Below, in pieces: positions 34,406 through 44,346 of a stretch of 64,000 bases of DNA. This stretch comes from Flavobacteriales bacterium UBA1694 (lineage in GTDB: Bacteria > Bacteroidota > Bacteroidia > Flavobacteriales > Weeksellaceae), in assembly GCA_002319955.1 (NCBI GenBank), contig DCJS01000029.1, positions 25,637-89,636 on the forward strand, read 5' to 3'. The notes under the pieces were generated by a model. It searched no databases. It was given only the letters and a program-made list of their open reading frames with translations, and was not told the origin of the DNA. Position 1 is the first letter of the stretch. Every line of letters starts with the position of its first letter. Position numbers and translations under genes: made by a program.

Positions 34406-36337
34406 TTATTCTAATAACAGGGCAAGCTCTTCCCAAAGAGCCATTTGAGCTGCTAAATCAGACTTAAGCGCTTCATAGTCTTGAAGCTCTTTCTGTGAAG
34501 GGTTTTTGCTCGTAAATTCCGATTCTTGTTTTACTATAGCCGATTCAAGTTCGCTAATGGCCTGTTCCGCTTTTTTAAGTTTGCCTTCAAGCTGTTTTTG
34601 TTCCTTTGTGATAAACCCACGAGGTTCTTCTGGGGCTTTCTCTTGGACGACCACCTGGGGTTCAGGAGCTTTTTGCTCCAGTTTTTGGCTCAATTTCGCC
34701 TTTTCCATGGAAATCTCTCGAATGCTTTCTTTTTGACGGAAGTCTAAGTATTCATCCACGTTTCCAAGAAACTCTTTCATATGCCCATCGCGGAATTCAA
34801 AGATTTTATCTGCCAAGCCTTGGAGAAACTCCCGGTCGTGAGAAATCACAATCAGGGTTCCTTCAAATTTATTTAGGGCGAGCTTTATGATCTCCTTCGA
34901 TTGAATATCAAGGTGATTCGTAGGCTCATCCATAATCAAAGTGTTAAATGGACGAAGAAGCAGTTTACAAAGTGCCAGACGGTTTCTTTCCCCTCCGGAA
35001 AGCACCTGGGTTTTCTTACTCACATCCTCTCCCGTGAAAAGGAAACTTCCTAGAAGATCTCTTACCCTTGGTCGGGTCTCTTCCGTGGCGGCATCTTCCG
35101 CCTCTTGAAGTACGGTTTTCCCAGGCGTTAGGACCTCCTCTTGGTTCTGAGCAAAATACCCAATGTTTACGTTATGCCCTAGGGTCCAATTGCCTGTATA
35201 GTCTTTGATGTCGCCCGTAAGAATTTTCGCTAGTGTGGATTTTCCTTGGCCATTTTGTCCTAGTAGCGCGATGCGATCGCCCCGTTCGACGAAAAAGTCA
35301 ACGCCATCAAACACGCTCTTCCCACCGTAGGCTTTACCTAGGTTTTCGGCTTCAAAAATAACTTTCCCTGGCACAACACTTTGCACAAAGCGAATGTTAA
35401 ATTTAGAAATATCCTCGTTGTCAATTTCAATACGCTCAATTTTATCAAGCTTCTTTATTAGGGATTGGGCAAAGGAGGCTTTGGATGCTGAGGCGCGGAA
35501 GCGGTTGATGTTGTCTTCCATCTGCTTAATTTCCACATCCTGGTTCTTTTTGGCCTGTTTTAGTTTTTCTCTACGCTCCTTTCTAAGCTCTAAATAATTG
35601 GTGTAATTCGCCTTGTAATCATCCACTTTACGGTTATTCACATCGAAAGTCCGGTTGCATACGGAGGTCATAAACTGCTTATCGTGACTTACCAAAACGA
35701 TCGCCCCATTATAGTCCTTTAAAAAGTTCTCAAGCCAAACGATACTCTCCATATCGAGGTGGTTGGTCGGCTCATCGAGTAGTAAAAGATCGTTATTTTG
35801 CAAAAGAAGTTTGGCCAGCTCAATTCGCATACGCCAGCCTCCCGAGAAGGTGTCGGTTATGCGGTCAAAATCAGCCGCTTTAAATCCCAGTCCGAGAAGC
35901 ACCTTTTCCATATCGCCCTCCAAATTGTAGGCGTCGTGGTGGTGCAAAAGATCATTGAGTTCCGTCATGCGGGTGATCAAATCCGTGTAGGCCTCGCTTT
36001 CGTAGTCGGTACGTACAGTCATTTGGTGGTTGACCTCGTCAAGCTCGGTCTTCCAAAGGTTTATTTGTTCAAAGGCTTGCAGGGTCTCTTCCCAAACGGT
36101 TCGTCCTTTCACAAACTCTAAGTCCTGTTTCAAGAAGCCAATCGTAATAGACCCTTCAGGCACCACAGCGCCTTCGAAAAATTGAATCTCTGAGGATAGA
36201 ATCTTTAAAAGGGTGGATTTTCCCGCACCGTTTTTTCCCACAAGGCCGATTTTATCGTCCTTTTTAATGGTGAAGTTAACGTCACTGAAAAGATAATTTC
36301 CTGAATGGTGAAGCCCAAGGCCTTGAACTGAAAGCAT
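34406..36337 (-). CDS. ABC-F family ATPase
   Basis: A 643-residue protein with two ATPase domains and no membrane segment. Walker A motifs are GLVGKNGAGKSTLLK and LLGQNGQGKSTLAK, with signature regions TFSGGWRMR and LSGGERNRLA and Walker B LLLLDEPTNHLDM and LIMDEPTNHLD. The linker between them is the ABC-F P-site tRNA interaction motif region. The C-terminal 100 residues are charged coiled coil, as in Uup/YheS types. These proteins act on ribosomes; whether this one is a housekeeping factor or an antibiotic-protection factor cannot be read, but the housekeeping type is more likely here. Confidence 0.9.
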   Translation of the reverse strand: MLSVQGLGLHHSGNYLFSDVNFTIKKDDKIGLVGKNGAGKSTLLKILSSEIQFFEGAVVPEGSITIGFLKQDLEFVKGRTVWEETLQAFEQINLWKTELDEVNHQMTVRTDYESEAYTDLITRMTELNDLLHHHDAYNLEGDMEKVLLGLGFKAADFDRITDTFSGGWRMRIELAKLLLQNNDLLLLDEPTNHLDMESIVWLENFLKDYNGAIVLVSHDKQFMTSVCNRTFDVNNRKVDDYKANYTNYLELRKERREKLKQAKKNQDVEIKQMEDNINRFRASASKASFAQSLIKKLDKIERIEIDNEDISKFNIRFVQSVVPGKVIFEAENLGKAYGGKSVFDGVDFFVERGDRIALLGQNGQGKSTLAKILTGDIKDYTGNWTLGHNVNIGYFAQNQEEVLTPGKTVLQEAEDAATEETRPRVRDLLGSFLFTGEDVSKKTQVLSGGERNRLALCKLLLRPFNTLIMDEPTNHLDIQSKEIIKLALNKFEGTLIVISHDREFLQGLADKIFEFRDGHMKEFLGNVDEYLDFRQKESIREISMEKAKLSQKLEQKAPEPQVVVQEKAPEEPRGFITKEQKQLEGKLKKAEQAISELESAIVKQESEFTSKNPSQKELQDYEALKSDLAAQMALWEELALLLE

Positions 36338-36471
36338 AGTGTGTAGTAAAAAGTTTACGGGTGCAAAAGTACGAAAATAGTCTGAGGAATTTGAAGGCGA
36401 GATTTTGATCAGACGTCTCCCCTTACAGGAGCGAAAAACGCCAGCCTTTAACGCATTAAGTCGAGCTTCTC

Positions 36472-37194
36472 TTACTCGCCGGTGGGTAAATTAAGCGGTT
36501 TAGTGCTCTGGGTAATGAGCGATGGGTTTTCTAGAGTGAAGTTCTTTGAACTAAGAAGCTCTGTGAGGAGCATTTGCATTTGCTCCTTGGCCGCCTGAGG
36601 CAAATGCGACGCCTTTGCCGCCTCGATAACCTGGGCTTTGCTGTTTTTTTGAATATTAGCGAGGTCCTCGCGGCTAAAGAGATTGAAAAGCTGCTCCTCA
36701 ATATTGTAGTACTTGTATTCTGTTTCGGTGGAAAGAATCTCTGGCTCCGGAAACTCTAAAAGCGTTACCGTGCGAGACTCGGGGTTAATCTCCCATTTTA
36801 ATTTTTCAAAATCGTAACCCACCAGTATCTTGGCCTCGACAATGACTAAGGCCTTCTTCCTTGTGGGAATGAAATTCAAAAGTTTTTTAGTTTCTTCGTA
36901 ATTATAGATCTCACTAAAATGGCCTTCGGCCGACACGATCTTAAAAACCTTTTTTAGACTCTGGGCGATGGTATGCGAACTTTCCCTCACCACAGGTGGC
37001 TGTGATTTTAAACGTCCAACAAGGAGATACGTAAGTGCCGCTCCTAAACCTAGGCCCATAATCAGCATCACTAGAACCATTAGACCACCCTGCGCGGTGC
37101 TGGTTGTGGCAAGCTGGTAGAAAAGAGCGCCCACTAAAAGAACCCCGAGTAGCCCCGCAATAATTAGAAGTGTTTTATACTTTTTTGGAATCAT
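36472..37194 (-). CDS. DUF4230 family membrane-anchored protein
   Basis: A 240-residue protein with two N-terminal membrane helices (TLLIIAGLLGVLLVGALF and LMVLVMLIMGLGLGAALTYL) and a soluble DUF4230 domain (residues about 80-215; ALVIVEAKILVGYDFEKLKW). DUF4230 proteins are of unknown function in many bacteria. It lies 68 bases downstream of the LuxE-like gene on the same strand. No motif suggests catalysis. Confidence 0.72.
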   Translation of the reverse strand: MIPKKYKTLLIIAGLLGVLLVGALFYQLATTSTAQGGLMVLVMLIMGLGLGAALTYLLVGRLKSQPPVVRESSHTIAQSLKKVFKIVSAEGHFSEIYNYEETKKLLNFIPTRKKALVIVEAKILVGYDFEKLKWEINPESRTVTLLEFPEPEILSTETEYKYYNIEEQLFNLFSREDLANIQKNSKAQVIEAAKASHLPQAAKEQMQMLLTELLSSKNFTLENPSLITQSTKPLNLPTGE

Positions 37195-37262
37195 AAGTTT
37201 TAAACTTTAAGGTGCACAGGTTTTGGAGTAGCGCTGCAAATTTCATGCAATTTTTTTGTTCT

Positions 37263-38237
37263 TTAAGATACTAAAAGGCTACAGCCTCGGATATCTGAGT
37301 GGTCGATGCGTCCTAAGACTTCAAAAGACGTCCCGTGAGACTTGCCTAAATCTTGCGTCGCAATAAAAGCGCAGGAGTGACGGTTCGCTAAATCAATAAT
37401 ATTGAGAGCGCCATTCCTTTTCTGAGGCAAATACTGAAGTGGATCGTCTAGGCTTCGAACTAGAACTTTCATCCAGGGCGGACACTCGTAGCGGTTCTGC
37501 CCTAATGAATAGGCCTGTGATAAAAGCTCACACATGGAATACTCCGAATAAATCGTTTCAATGCCAAACCCACTGATCAACTGTTCCAGAAGTTCCTCTT
37601 TGGTGATCTCCTCCTTACGGCCTTTCATGCCCCCTGTTTCAATGACTATTAAATTTTTTAGATCCATCGCACTGACCTTAGGCTGCGACTCCAAAAAATC
37701 AAGCAGGGCAAAGGAAACGCCAAAAAGCAGGACCTTCTGATCTTGGGTTTCTTTAAGGAGCTTAAATAAGGCCTCATGGTCATAAAGGAAATAGCCGTTG
37801 TGGGCTTTGTTTGAGCGTTTCATTAACGCATCCACCATATAAATTAAGGACGAGTGCGACTTTTCTAAATACGAGGGTAAGAGTCCAAGAATTATAAAGT
37901 CCTGCGCAGGGCCAATAAACAATTCAAACGCCTTAAAAAGGCTCTTTTCATAGAGCGCAAGACTTGCGACATAATGCTTTGAGCGCACCATCTGGGTGGT
38001 GCCAGAGCTTTCAAAATAACTAGCGCTGGAGAAATTCTGATCTAAAATCTGGTGGTTTTTAAACGCCTCAATCGGAAGAAAAGGAATTTGCTCTAAGGCG
38101 TTAACTTCGAGAGGATTCACGTTTAAATAATCGACAAACCGCTTATAAACCGGGACGTTTTGGTATTGGTACTTAAAGGTTTCTAAAGCCGCATTAAGGA
38201 ATTCCTCTGGCCCGTCTATGTCAAAATAAGAGTCCAT
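37263..38237 (-). CDS. LuxE-like acyl-adenylation (acyl-protein synthetase) family protein
   Basis: A 324-residue protein related to LuxE (PF04443), which activates fatty acids with ATP. The N-terminal VYKRFVDYL and QIPFLPIEAFK, the nucleotide-loop-like YFESSGTTQM (residues about 72-81), IETGGMKGR and EYSMCELLSQAY are the family signature. No other lux gene is present. It is separated from lpxH by three bases, so its substrate may be an acyl group linked to envelope lipids; this is inference. Stand-alone copies next to UDP-diacylglucosamine hydrolase genes occur in Bacteroidota. Confidence 0.75.
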   Translation of the reverse strand: MDSYFDIDGPEEFLNAALETFKYQYQNVPVYKRFVDYLNVNPLEVNALEQIPFLPIEAFKNHQILDQNFSSASYFESSGTTQMVRSKHYVASLALYEKSLFKAFELFIGPAQDFIILGLLPSYLEKSHSSLIYMVDALMKRSNKAHNGYFLYDHEALFKLLKETQDQKVLLFGVSFALLDFLESQPKVSAMDLKNLIVIETGGMKGRKEEITKEELLEQLISGFGIETIYSEYSMCELLSQAYSLGQNRYECPPWMKVLVRSLDDPLQYLPQKRNGALNIIDLANRHSCAFIATQDLGKSHGTSFEVLGRIDHSDIRGCSLLVS

Positions 38238-38240
38238 GGG

Positions 38241-39008
38241 CTAGGCTTCAAACGTTTTTAATTCAAACTCCGTCTCAAATTCCCCGTAGGTGAAATACGA
38301 AATCCAGTCGCCTAAATTTATATAGAGTGAGCCGGAATTATCGAGCTCTAAGACCATCGGCAGGTGCCGGTGCCCGTACACGAAATAGTCGTAATACTCT
38401 TTCTTTAATTTTTCTTTTGAATATAAAATCAAAAATTCCTTTTCTTCACCCAAATAGGCTTTGTCTTCTTCGCCCGAAATAAGTTTGTTTTTCTGCGATA
38501 AATACAGGGCAATTCGCATGGCGAGATCCGGATGAATCCATTTAAAGGCCCACTGTGCCAGTGGGTTAGTGAAGAGTTTTTTCATGCGCTTATAGCCTTT
38601 ATCTCCAGGGCCCAGTCCGTCCCCATGAGCCAAGAAAAACACTTTCTCGCCAATTTTGAAGAGCTCTTTACCGAAATAGACTTTTGCCCCAATTTCGGTT
38701 TCAAAGTAGTCTTTCATCCAAAGGTCGTGGTTGCCAATAAAAAAATGAATTTCTACGCCCTTATCATGAAGCTCAGCGAGCTTGCCCAGCACCCGTACAA
38801 ACCCTTTGGGCACCACATATTTCCATTCGTGCCAAAAGTCAAATAAATCGCCCATCAAGAAAAGAACCTGCGCGTCAGTAGAGATTTGCTCTAGCCAACG
38901 AATGAATTTTTGTTCCCGAACTTTACTGTCTTTAAGGCTGGGCGCCCCAAAATGTTGATCGGAAGCAAAATAGACTTTTTTACCGGGTTGTAGATCGATT
39001 TCTGTCAT
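38241..39008 (-). CDS. lpxH: UDP-2,3-diacylglucosamine hydrolase
   Basis: A 255-residue calcineurin-like phosphoesterase. Metal-binding motifs are FASDQHFGAPS, LMGDLFDFWHEW, FIGNHDLWM, LAHGDGLG and YGHRHLP. The DxH-form first motif and the FDFW insertion are characteristic of LpxH, which removes UMP from UDP-2,3-diacylglucosamine in lipid A synthesis at the inner membrane. It is 3 bases upstream of the LuxE-like gene and follows queD on the same strand. Confidence 0.9.
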   Translation of the reverse strand: MTEIDLQPGKKVYFASDQHFGAPSLKDSKVREQKFIRWLEQISTDAQVLFLMGDLFDFWHEWKYVVPKGFVRVLGKLAELHDKGVEIHFFIGNHDLWMKDYFETEIGAKVYFGKELFKIGEKVFFLAHGDGLGPGDKGYKRMKKLFTNPLAQWAFKWIHPDLAMRIALYLSQKNKLISGEEDKAYLGEEKEFLILYSKEKLKKEYYDYFVYGHRHLPMVLELDNSGSLYINLGDWISYFTYGEFETEFELKTFEA

Positions 39009-39045
39009 CGTAAATTTAGCTGTGTGGCGGCAAAATGAGCCTTAG

Positions 39046-39492
39046 TTAGGGGTTTTCCTCACTAAGCCACTCACCGTAAGAGTTTTCTGTTTCATGGAGC
39101 TTAAGATAGGCCAGTTCAACGCCTGAAGCAAGCTCCGATTTGATTTTCGTGGCAATTTCGTAAAGCATGTTTTCACACGTGGGTTGGTAATCACAAAAGA
39201 TCACCTTATGCCCCTGAGCCTCTAGGTCTTGACCCAGTACCCTATGGGGCGAACGCCCATTGACTAAAACCGCATGGTCCCATGGATCAATGATCTGGCG
39301 CTTCACAATGGCTTTAATATCTCCAAAATCAACGACCATCCCATTTTTACTATGGTTTAAGTCCTCAATAGGTTCGCCCTTTAGCGTCACAAATAACTTA
39401 TAGGAATGGCCATGCATATTTTTGCATTTACCGTCGTAATTGTAGAGCACATGGGCGGTTTCAAAACTAAACTGTTTGGTGATGCGTATCAT
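39046..39492 (-). CDS. queD: 6-carboxytetrahydropterin synthase
   Basis: A 148-residue enzyme of the PTPS fold that makes 6-carboxytetrahydropterin for queuosine synthesis. Zinc ligands are H14, H27 and H29 (MHGHSYK) and the catalytic cysteine is C23 in KCKNMHGH. VDFGDIK and WDHAVLV are further markers. The open frame reaches back to 39546, but the extra residues are unlike the family; the ATG at 39492 gives MIRITKQFSFETAH. No other queuosine genes are adjacent. Confidence 0.9.
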   Translation of the reverse strand: MIRITKQFSFETAHVLYNYDGKCKNMHGHSYKLFVTLKGEPIEDLNHSKNGMVVDFGDIKAIVKRQIIDPWDHAVLVNGRSPHRVLGQDLEAQGHKVIFCDYQPTCENMLYEIATKIKSELASGVELAYLKLHETENSYGEWLSEENP

Positions 39493-39699
39493 GGGACAAA
39501 GATAAAACTTTAAAATGAGAACGCTCTTTAGCGGCCTTGAGTTCATGCGACCTAGCCCGCCAAAGATGTGAATTCCTTACCAGCTTCCCATTCAGTCGCC
39601 TCTCAAAAAGTGAAGAGCTTAGGCCTCTCTTTGCCTTACATTCCGAGTACCCTCTTCGTGTGCCGCTAGGATGGGAGGTGTATTTGTAATTAAAATAAT

Positions 39700-39707
39700 T
39701 ATATTTG
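39700..39707 (+). promoter_or_regulatory. Predicted -7 element of the second S9 peptidase gene
   Basis: TATATTTG matches TAnnTTTG, 25 bases before the ATG at 39733. A TTTG at 39683-39686 is only 13 bases upstream, shorter than the usual 17-23, so the -33 box is uncertain. Confidence 0.4.
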
Positions 39708-39732
39708 ATGCTCTCGAAAAAAAAATTGATCC

Positions 39733-42090
39733 ATGAAAAAAATCCTGAGTTTTTGCACGCTTCTTTTTAGCATCCTTTCTTTCGCTCAATCCTCTACTCT
39801 GAAATTAGAGCAGATTATGAAAGGGGAAGAGTTTATAGGCTACTATCCGGAAAACCCAGTCTGGGGGTTTGATAATGAAACCCTGTATTTCGACTGGAAT
39901 CCTAAAAACGAACCCGGAAAAACCATGTACTTCTGGAAAAAAGGGATGAAAGAGCCGCTGCAGGCCTCCCTTGAGGACGAACAATTTTACAGCAGCCGTT
40001 TTCAAACAAGAGACTATCAAACCTATTACTATACCTCAGCAGGCGCCCTTTGGTCTTATGATTCAAAGAATAAGGTTAAAAAAAGACTCTTTCAGAACTC
40101 ATTTCCAGTGGGAAATCTGCAACTAGGCCGTACACCGGGCGTGATTTTCTTTGAGCAAAATGGAGTCATTTTCAAATTAGACTCTTCTGCCGGGAGCGTG
40201 GTGCAAATGACCAATTTCTCAAAAACCAAAACAGTAAAAAGACCAGAGTCAGAAGCTGATTTCCTAAAATCTCAGCAAAAGGATCTTTTCAAGTACATTC
40301 AAGACCAAGAGACGCGAAAAAATTGGCGTGAGCAGCGGGCAAAAAAATTAAAGAAAACTTTACCTAAACCATTTGGCACAGGGAAGGACTTTTTTAATTT
40401 ATCAGTGAATCCAAATGAGAACTATGTAACGTTTATCGAGGGCACAAGACCAGTAAACCAAAACGAACTCATGGCTGTATTTATTACAGAAGACGGGTAC
40501 AATGACTCCAAAAAGATAAAGCAAAAGGTCTCAGAAAAAAATCTTTTCCCAGCGCGGCTCGGGATTTATAACGTAGAAAAAGATAGCGTCTATTTTGCCG
40601 ACTTCAAAAGTTTGACTGGGCTCAGTACACCGACAAGGCCAATAGAAGAAACCAAAAAAACGCAAGAGCAAGACACTAAATTAGAGCCAAGGCCGCGTGC
40701 GTTATCCTTTGGCCGCACCCTCTATAGCCAGGATGGAACCTACGCCGTAGTGGATATCCGCTCTCAAGACAATAAGGACCGCTGGCTGGTCTCTTTAAAT
40801 CTATCGAGCGGCTTATTCGAAGAAATCGACCACCAACACGATAACGCTTGGATTGGTGGGCCAGGAATCCCCTCGTGGTCCTTCGGAACCGGAACCATCG
40901 GCTTTCTTGCCGATGACACGACCCTTTATTACCAATCCGAAAAGACAGGATACTCCCATTTATACACGTATAATTTAAAGCAAAAAGAGAGAATCGTCCT
41001 CACATCGGGAGACTGGGAAGTCCGCTCGGTCGAACTCTCAAAAGACAAAAAGACGTTTTATCTCACGACTAATACGACGCATCCCGGAAACCGTGAGTTC
41101 TATAAACTTTCAGCAAGTGGTGGGAAGCTTCTTCCTTTACTTACTACGGAGGGTGCCCACGAAGTGACCCTATCCCCAGATGAAAAGAACTTAGCGGTAC
41201 GCTACTCCTTTAAAAACAAACCTTGGGAGCTTTTTGTTGCACAAAACACGGCAAAACCAAAGCTTGAGCAAATCACAAAGTCGAGCACTGCAGAATTTTC
41301 CCTTTATCCGTGGCGGGAGCCAGAGCTTATCAGCTTTAAAGCGCAGGACGGGCAAATGGTTTATGCAAGAGTTTATAAGCCAAAAACGGAGGTTAAAAAT
41401 TCCGCCGCTGTTGTCTTTGTCCATGGGGCAGGTTATCTTCAGAATGCCCACAACTATTGGAGCTCGTACCACCGCGAATATATGTTTCACAATATGCTGG
41501 CCGATGTAGGATACACGGTTTTAGATATCGATTACCGCGGTAGCGATGGGTATGGAAGGGATGTACGCACGGGGATTTACAAATTCATGGGAGGCAAAGA
41601 CCTGAGCGATCACATGGATGGGAAAAAATTACTGGTTGAGTCCTATGGAATTGACCCCGATAAAGTCGGCCTCTATGGAGGTAGTTACGGCGGGTTCATC
41701 ACTTTAATGGCGCTGCTCACGGAGCCAGGCGAATTTAAAGCAGGCGCGGCCCTTCGCTCTGTGACCGATTGGGCCCATTATAACCACGGCTATACGGGCA
41801 ATATTCTAAACTTTCCGGAAACAGATCCTGAGGCCTACAAAAAGTCTTCGCCGATTTATTATGCAAACAATTTACAAGACCACCTTCTAATGCTTCACGG
41901 AATGGTTGATGATAACGTAGAATACAAGGATATTGTAAGGTTGCAGCAGCGCTTTATCGAACTTGGAAAAACCAATTGGACCCTCGCCTCCTACCCGGTC
42001 GAGGCGCACGGATTTAGAGAGACCTATTCCTGGGTGGATGAATACCGACGAATTCTAGAGCATTTCAATACATACCTACTTGGGAAGTAA
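39733..42090 (+). CDS. S9 family serine peptidase (acylaminoacyl/prolyl oligopeptidase type)
   Basis: A 785-residue exported peptidase with signal sequence MKKILSFCTLLFSILSFAQ. A beta-propeller-like N-terminal region (residues about 30-520) precedes the hydrolase domain, whose triad is S651 (YGGSYGGF), D726 (HGMVDDNV) and H759 (EAHGF). This is a different branch of S9 from the DPP IV-like gene at 32 kb. It probably degrades peptides in the periplasm. Nothing nearby suggests coregulation with the other peptidase genes. Confidence 0.9.
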   Translation: MKKILSFCTLLFSILSFAQSSTLKLEQIMKGEEFIGYYPENPVWGFDNETLYFDWNPKNEPGKTMYFWKKGMKEPLQASLEDEQFYSSRFQTRDYQTYYYTSAGALWSYDSKNKVKKRLFQNSFPVGNLQLGRTPGVIFFEQNGVIFKLDSSAGSVVQMTNFSKTKTVKRPESEADFLKSQQKDLFKYIQDQETRKNWREQRAKKLKKTLPKPFGTGKDFFNLSVNPNENYVTFIEGTRPVNQNELMAVFITEDGYNDSKKIKQKVSEKNLFPARLGIYNVEKDSVYFADFKSLTGLSTPTRPIEETKKTQEQDTKLEPRPRALSFGRTLYSQDGTYAVVDIRSQDNKDRWLVSLNLSSGLFEEIDHQHDNAWIGGPGIPSWSFGTGTIGFLADDTTLYYQSEKTGYSHLYTYNLKQKERIVLTSGDWEVRSVELSKDKKTFYLTTNTTHPGNREFYKLSASGGKLLPLLTTEGAHEVTLSPDEKNLAVRYSFKNKPWELFVAQNTAKPKLEQITKSSTAEFSLYPWREPELISFKAQDGQMVYARVYKPKTEVKNSAAVVFVHGAGYLQNAHNYWSSYHREYMFHNMLADVGYTVLDIDYRGSDGYGRDVRTGIYKFMGGKDLSDHMDGKKLLVESYGIDPDKVGLYGGSYGGFITLMALLTEPGEFKAGAALRSVTDWAHYNHGYTGNILNFPETDPEAYKKSSPIYYANNLQDHLLMLHGMVDDNVEYKDIVRLQQRFIELGKTNWTLASYPVEAHGFRETYSWVDEYRRILEHFNTYLLGK

Positions 42091-42150
42091 TTTGAGAAGC
42101 GGATTTGGGCTCTTGCTTAGCAGCCTGACAGAGTCCAAGAAAAAAAAGGT

Positions 42151-42801
42151 TTAGCGCTGCAGCTTTTCCCCGTAGGACAAGTCTCCAGCATCGCCAAGTC
42201 CTGGCGTAATATACCCTTTAGAGGTCAAAGCAGAATCAATGGCACCCACCCAAATTCGGGCTGTAGGATATGCCTGCCTTAAAGCAGCGACCCCGGCTTC
42301 ACTGGCTATAGCAGCCACAATGTGTACACTTGAGGGTGCTCCGTTGGTCAATAGATCTTTCAAAGCCTCAATAAGACTCGCGCCTGTGGCAAGCATAGGA
42401 TCCGCAACAATTAGTGGTCTGCCCTCAATACTAGGGCAAGTTAAATAGTCCTGTTTAATTGAAAAATAATCGTTTCCCTCGTGTTTTCGGTAAGCCGCAA
42501 CAAACCCGCAATCGGCCTTGTCAAAATAATTCAAAAGGCCTTGAAAAAGGGGAACACCTGCTCTTAAAATGGTTGTAATAACTGGTTGAACGGCTAATTC
42601 CTTTACTTTCAAGCTCGCAAGTGGCGTGGTAATTTCCACCTCTTCGTACTCTAATTCTTTACTAAGCTCATAAGCTGCCACCTCACCGATGCGCTCCATG
42701 TTACGTCGGAATCTTAAACGATCGGTTTGCACCTCAATGCTTCGTAGTTCGTTCATCCAAGACCCTAAGAGAGAATTTTCATTTGAGAGACATGTCACCA
42801 T
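42151..42801 (-). CDS. upp: Uracil phosphoribosyltransferase
   Basis: A 216-residue salvage enzyme forming UMP from uracil and PRPP. The PRPP-binding loop is IVADPMLATGASL, and the C-terminal uracil-binding YITPGLGDAGDLSYG is conserved. The flavobacterial N-terminus with RFRRNMERIG is also seen. A -7 motif at 42838-42831 (TACCTTTG) sits between its start and the der terminator, so it is transcribed separately. Confidence 0.95.
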   Translation of the reverse strand: MVTCLSNENSLLGSWMNELRSIEVQTDRLRFRRNMERIGEVAAYELSKELEYEEVEITTPLASLKVKELAVQPVITTILRAGVPLFQGLLNYFDKADCGFVAAYRKHEGNDYFSIKQDYLTCPSIEGRPLIVADPMLATGASLIEALKDLLTNGAPSSVHIVAAIASEAGVAALRQAYPTARIWVGAIDSALTSKGYITPGLGDAGDLSYGEKLQR

Positions 42802-42845
42802 AGTATATTCGAGTTTAAAAATAGACCCGCCAAAGGTATAAAAAA

Positions 42846-42872
42846 AACCTTTTGAGCTTTACTCAAAAGGTT
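42846..42872 (-). terminator. Terminator after der
   Basis: On the minus strand an 11-bp stem (AACCTTTTGAG and complement, 5-base loop) is followed by an uninterrupted run of T residues. It separates der from upp. Confidence 0.85.
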
Positions 42873-42877
42873 TAGGT

Positions 42878-44188
42878 TTATTTTTGTCTGAAATAGACTT
42901 CAATAGGGACTCCGGTAAATCCGAAGTGTTTTCGAAGTTGGTTCTCTGCGTAGCGTTTGTAAGGTTCTTTTACGTACTGCGGTAAATTACAGAAGAACAC
43001 AAACTGTGGCGATGGGGTTCCAAGCTGCACACAGTATTTTATTTTGATGTATTTTCCTTTTAATGCTGGGGGTGGATAATGTTCAAACACGGGAAGCATC
43101 ACCTCATTCAATTTCGAGGTTTTGATTTTCTTTTTTCGATTCTCATAAACCTCCATGGCTGTTTCCACAGCTTTCAAGATTCTTTGCTTGGTTAGGGCTG
43201 AAACAAATAAGACAGGAATGTCGGTGAACTGACCAATTTTATCTTTGATCTTCTGTTCAAAATCCCGCATGGTATTGGTCTGTTTGTCCTCAATTAAATC
43301 CCATTTGTTCACAAGAATCACGATGCCTTTACGGTTTTTCTGTGCGATTCCAAAGATGTTCATATCTTGACTCTCCCACCCTTGAGTGGCATCCACCATG
43401 ATAATTACGACGTCTGAATTTTCAATCGCTCTGACCGAGCGCATCACAGAATAAAATTCTAGATCTTCGCTTACTTTAGCCTTACGACGCATTCCGGCGG
43501 TGTCTACTAAGACAAATTCATGGCCAAATTTGTTGTAAAGGGTTGAAATACTATCGCGCGTGGTGCCCGCAATCTCCGTAACAATATTACGTTCGTTGTC
43601 TAAAAGGGCGTTGGTTAGGGTTGACTTTCCAACATTTGGACGCCCCACAATCGTTATTTTTGGAAGTCCCTCAAACGGGTCTTTATAATCCAAGGTTGGG
43701 AAATCTTTCACGACCGCATCCAAAAGCTCACCGGATCCAGATCCTGTGGCAGAAGACATGGTAAAATACTTCTCAATTCCTAAGGAATAGAATTCGGTCG
43801 CGTTAATTTCCTCAGTCGCTGAGTCGACTTTATTAATCACGTAATACACCTGCTTGTTCGCGCGGCGTAACATTTCGTGAATTTCTTTATCCGTGTCGGT
43901 GAGTCCATCCTCAACACTTAACATAAATAAAATGGAAGTAGCCTCCTCAATGGCGAGTTCGACTTGTTTGGTGATTTCTCCTTGAAACACATCCTCTGAG
44001 TTCACCTCATACCCTCCCGTATCAATTACCGTGAATTCCACACCATTCCAGTCGGATTTCCCATAGTGTCGATCCCGAGTTACCCCAGAGACAGAGTCTA
44101 CAATGGCTTCTCTTCGTTCAAGTAAACGGTTAAATAAGGTTGATTTTCCGACGTTAGGACGTCCTACGATTGCGACAATATTACTCAT
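42878..44188 (-). CDS. der: Ribosome biogenesis GTPase Der (EngA)
   Basis: A 436-residue protein with two tandem GTPase domains, each with a full P-loop (IVGRPNVGKSTLFNRL and IVGRPNVGKSTLTNAL), DTGGYE/DTAGMRR switch regions and NKxD motifs (INKVDS, VNKWDL), plus a C-terminal KH-like domain. It assists 50S subunit assembly. The start is taken as the second of two adjacent ATGs (MSNIVAIVGRP). A -7 motif on this strand at 44282-44275 (TATCTTTG) suggests a leader of about 80 bases. Confidence 0.97.
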   Translation of the reverse strand: MSNIVAIVGRPNVGKSTLFNRLLERREAIVDSVSGVTRDRHYGKSDWNGVEFTVIDTGGYEVNSEDVFQGEITKQVELAIEEATSILFMLSVEDGLTDTDKEIHEMLRRANKQVYYVINKVDSATEEINATEFYSLGIEKYFTMSSATGSGSGELLDAVVKDFPTLDYKDPFEGLPKITIVGRPNVGKSTLTNALLDNERNIVTEIAGTTRDSISTLYNKFGHEFVLVDTAGMRRKAKVSEDLEFYSVMRSVRAIENSDVVIIMVDATQGWESQDMNIFGIAQKNRKGIVILVNKWDLIEDKQTNTMRDFEQKIKDKIGQFTDIPVLFVSALTKQRILKAVETAMEVYENRKKKIKTSKLNEVMLPVFEHYPPPALKGKYIKIKYCVQLGTPSPQFVFFCNLPQYVKEPYKRYAENQLRKHFGFTGVPIEVYFRQK

Positions 44189-44346
44189 CAAAATTTTATT
44201 TAATAATCCTGGATTCCCCCAAGGATAATGATTATTAATGGGTTACCCGGTCCTTCCGAGCCCAAAAATTTTTGCAAAGATACACTTTCCCGACTTATTG
44301 TTCTTAAAAAAAGTAGTAATTTCACCTTTTAAAACCCAAGATACCC

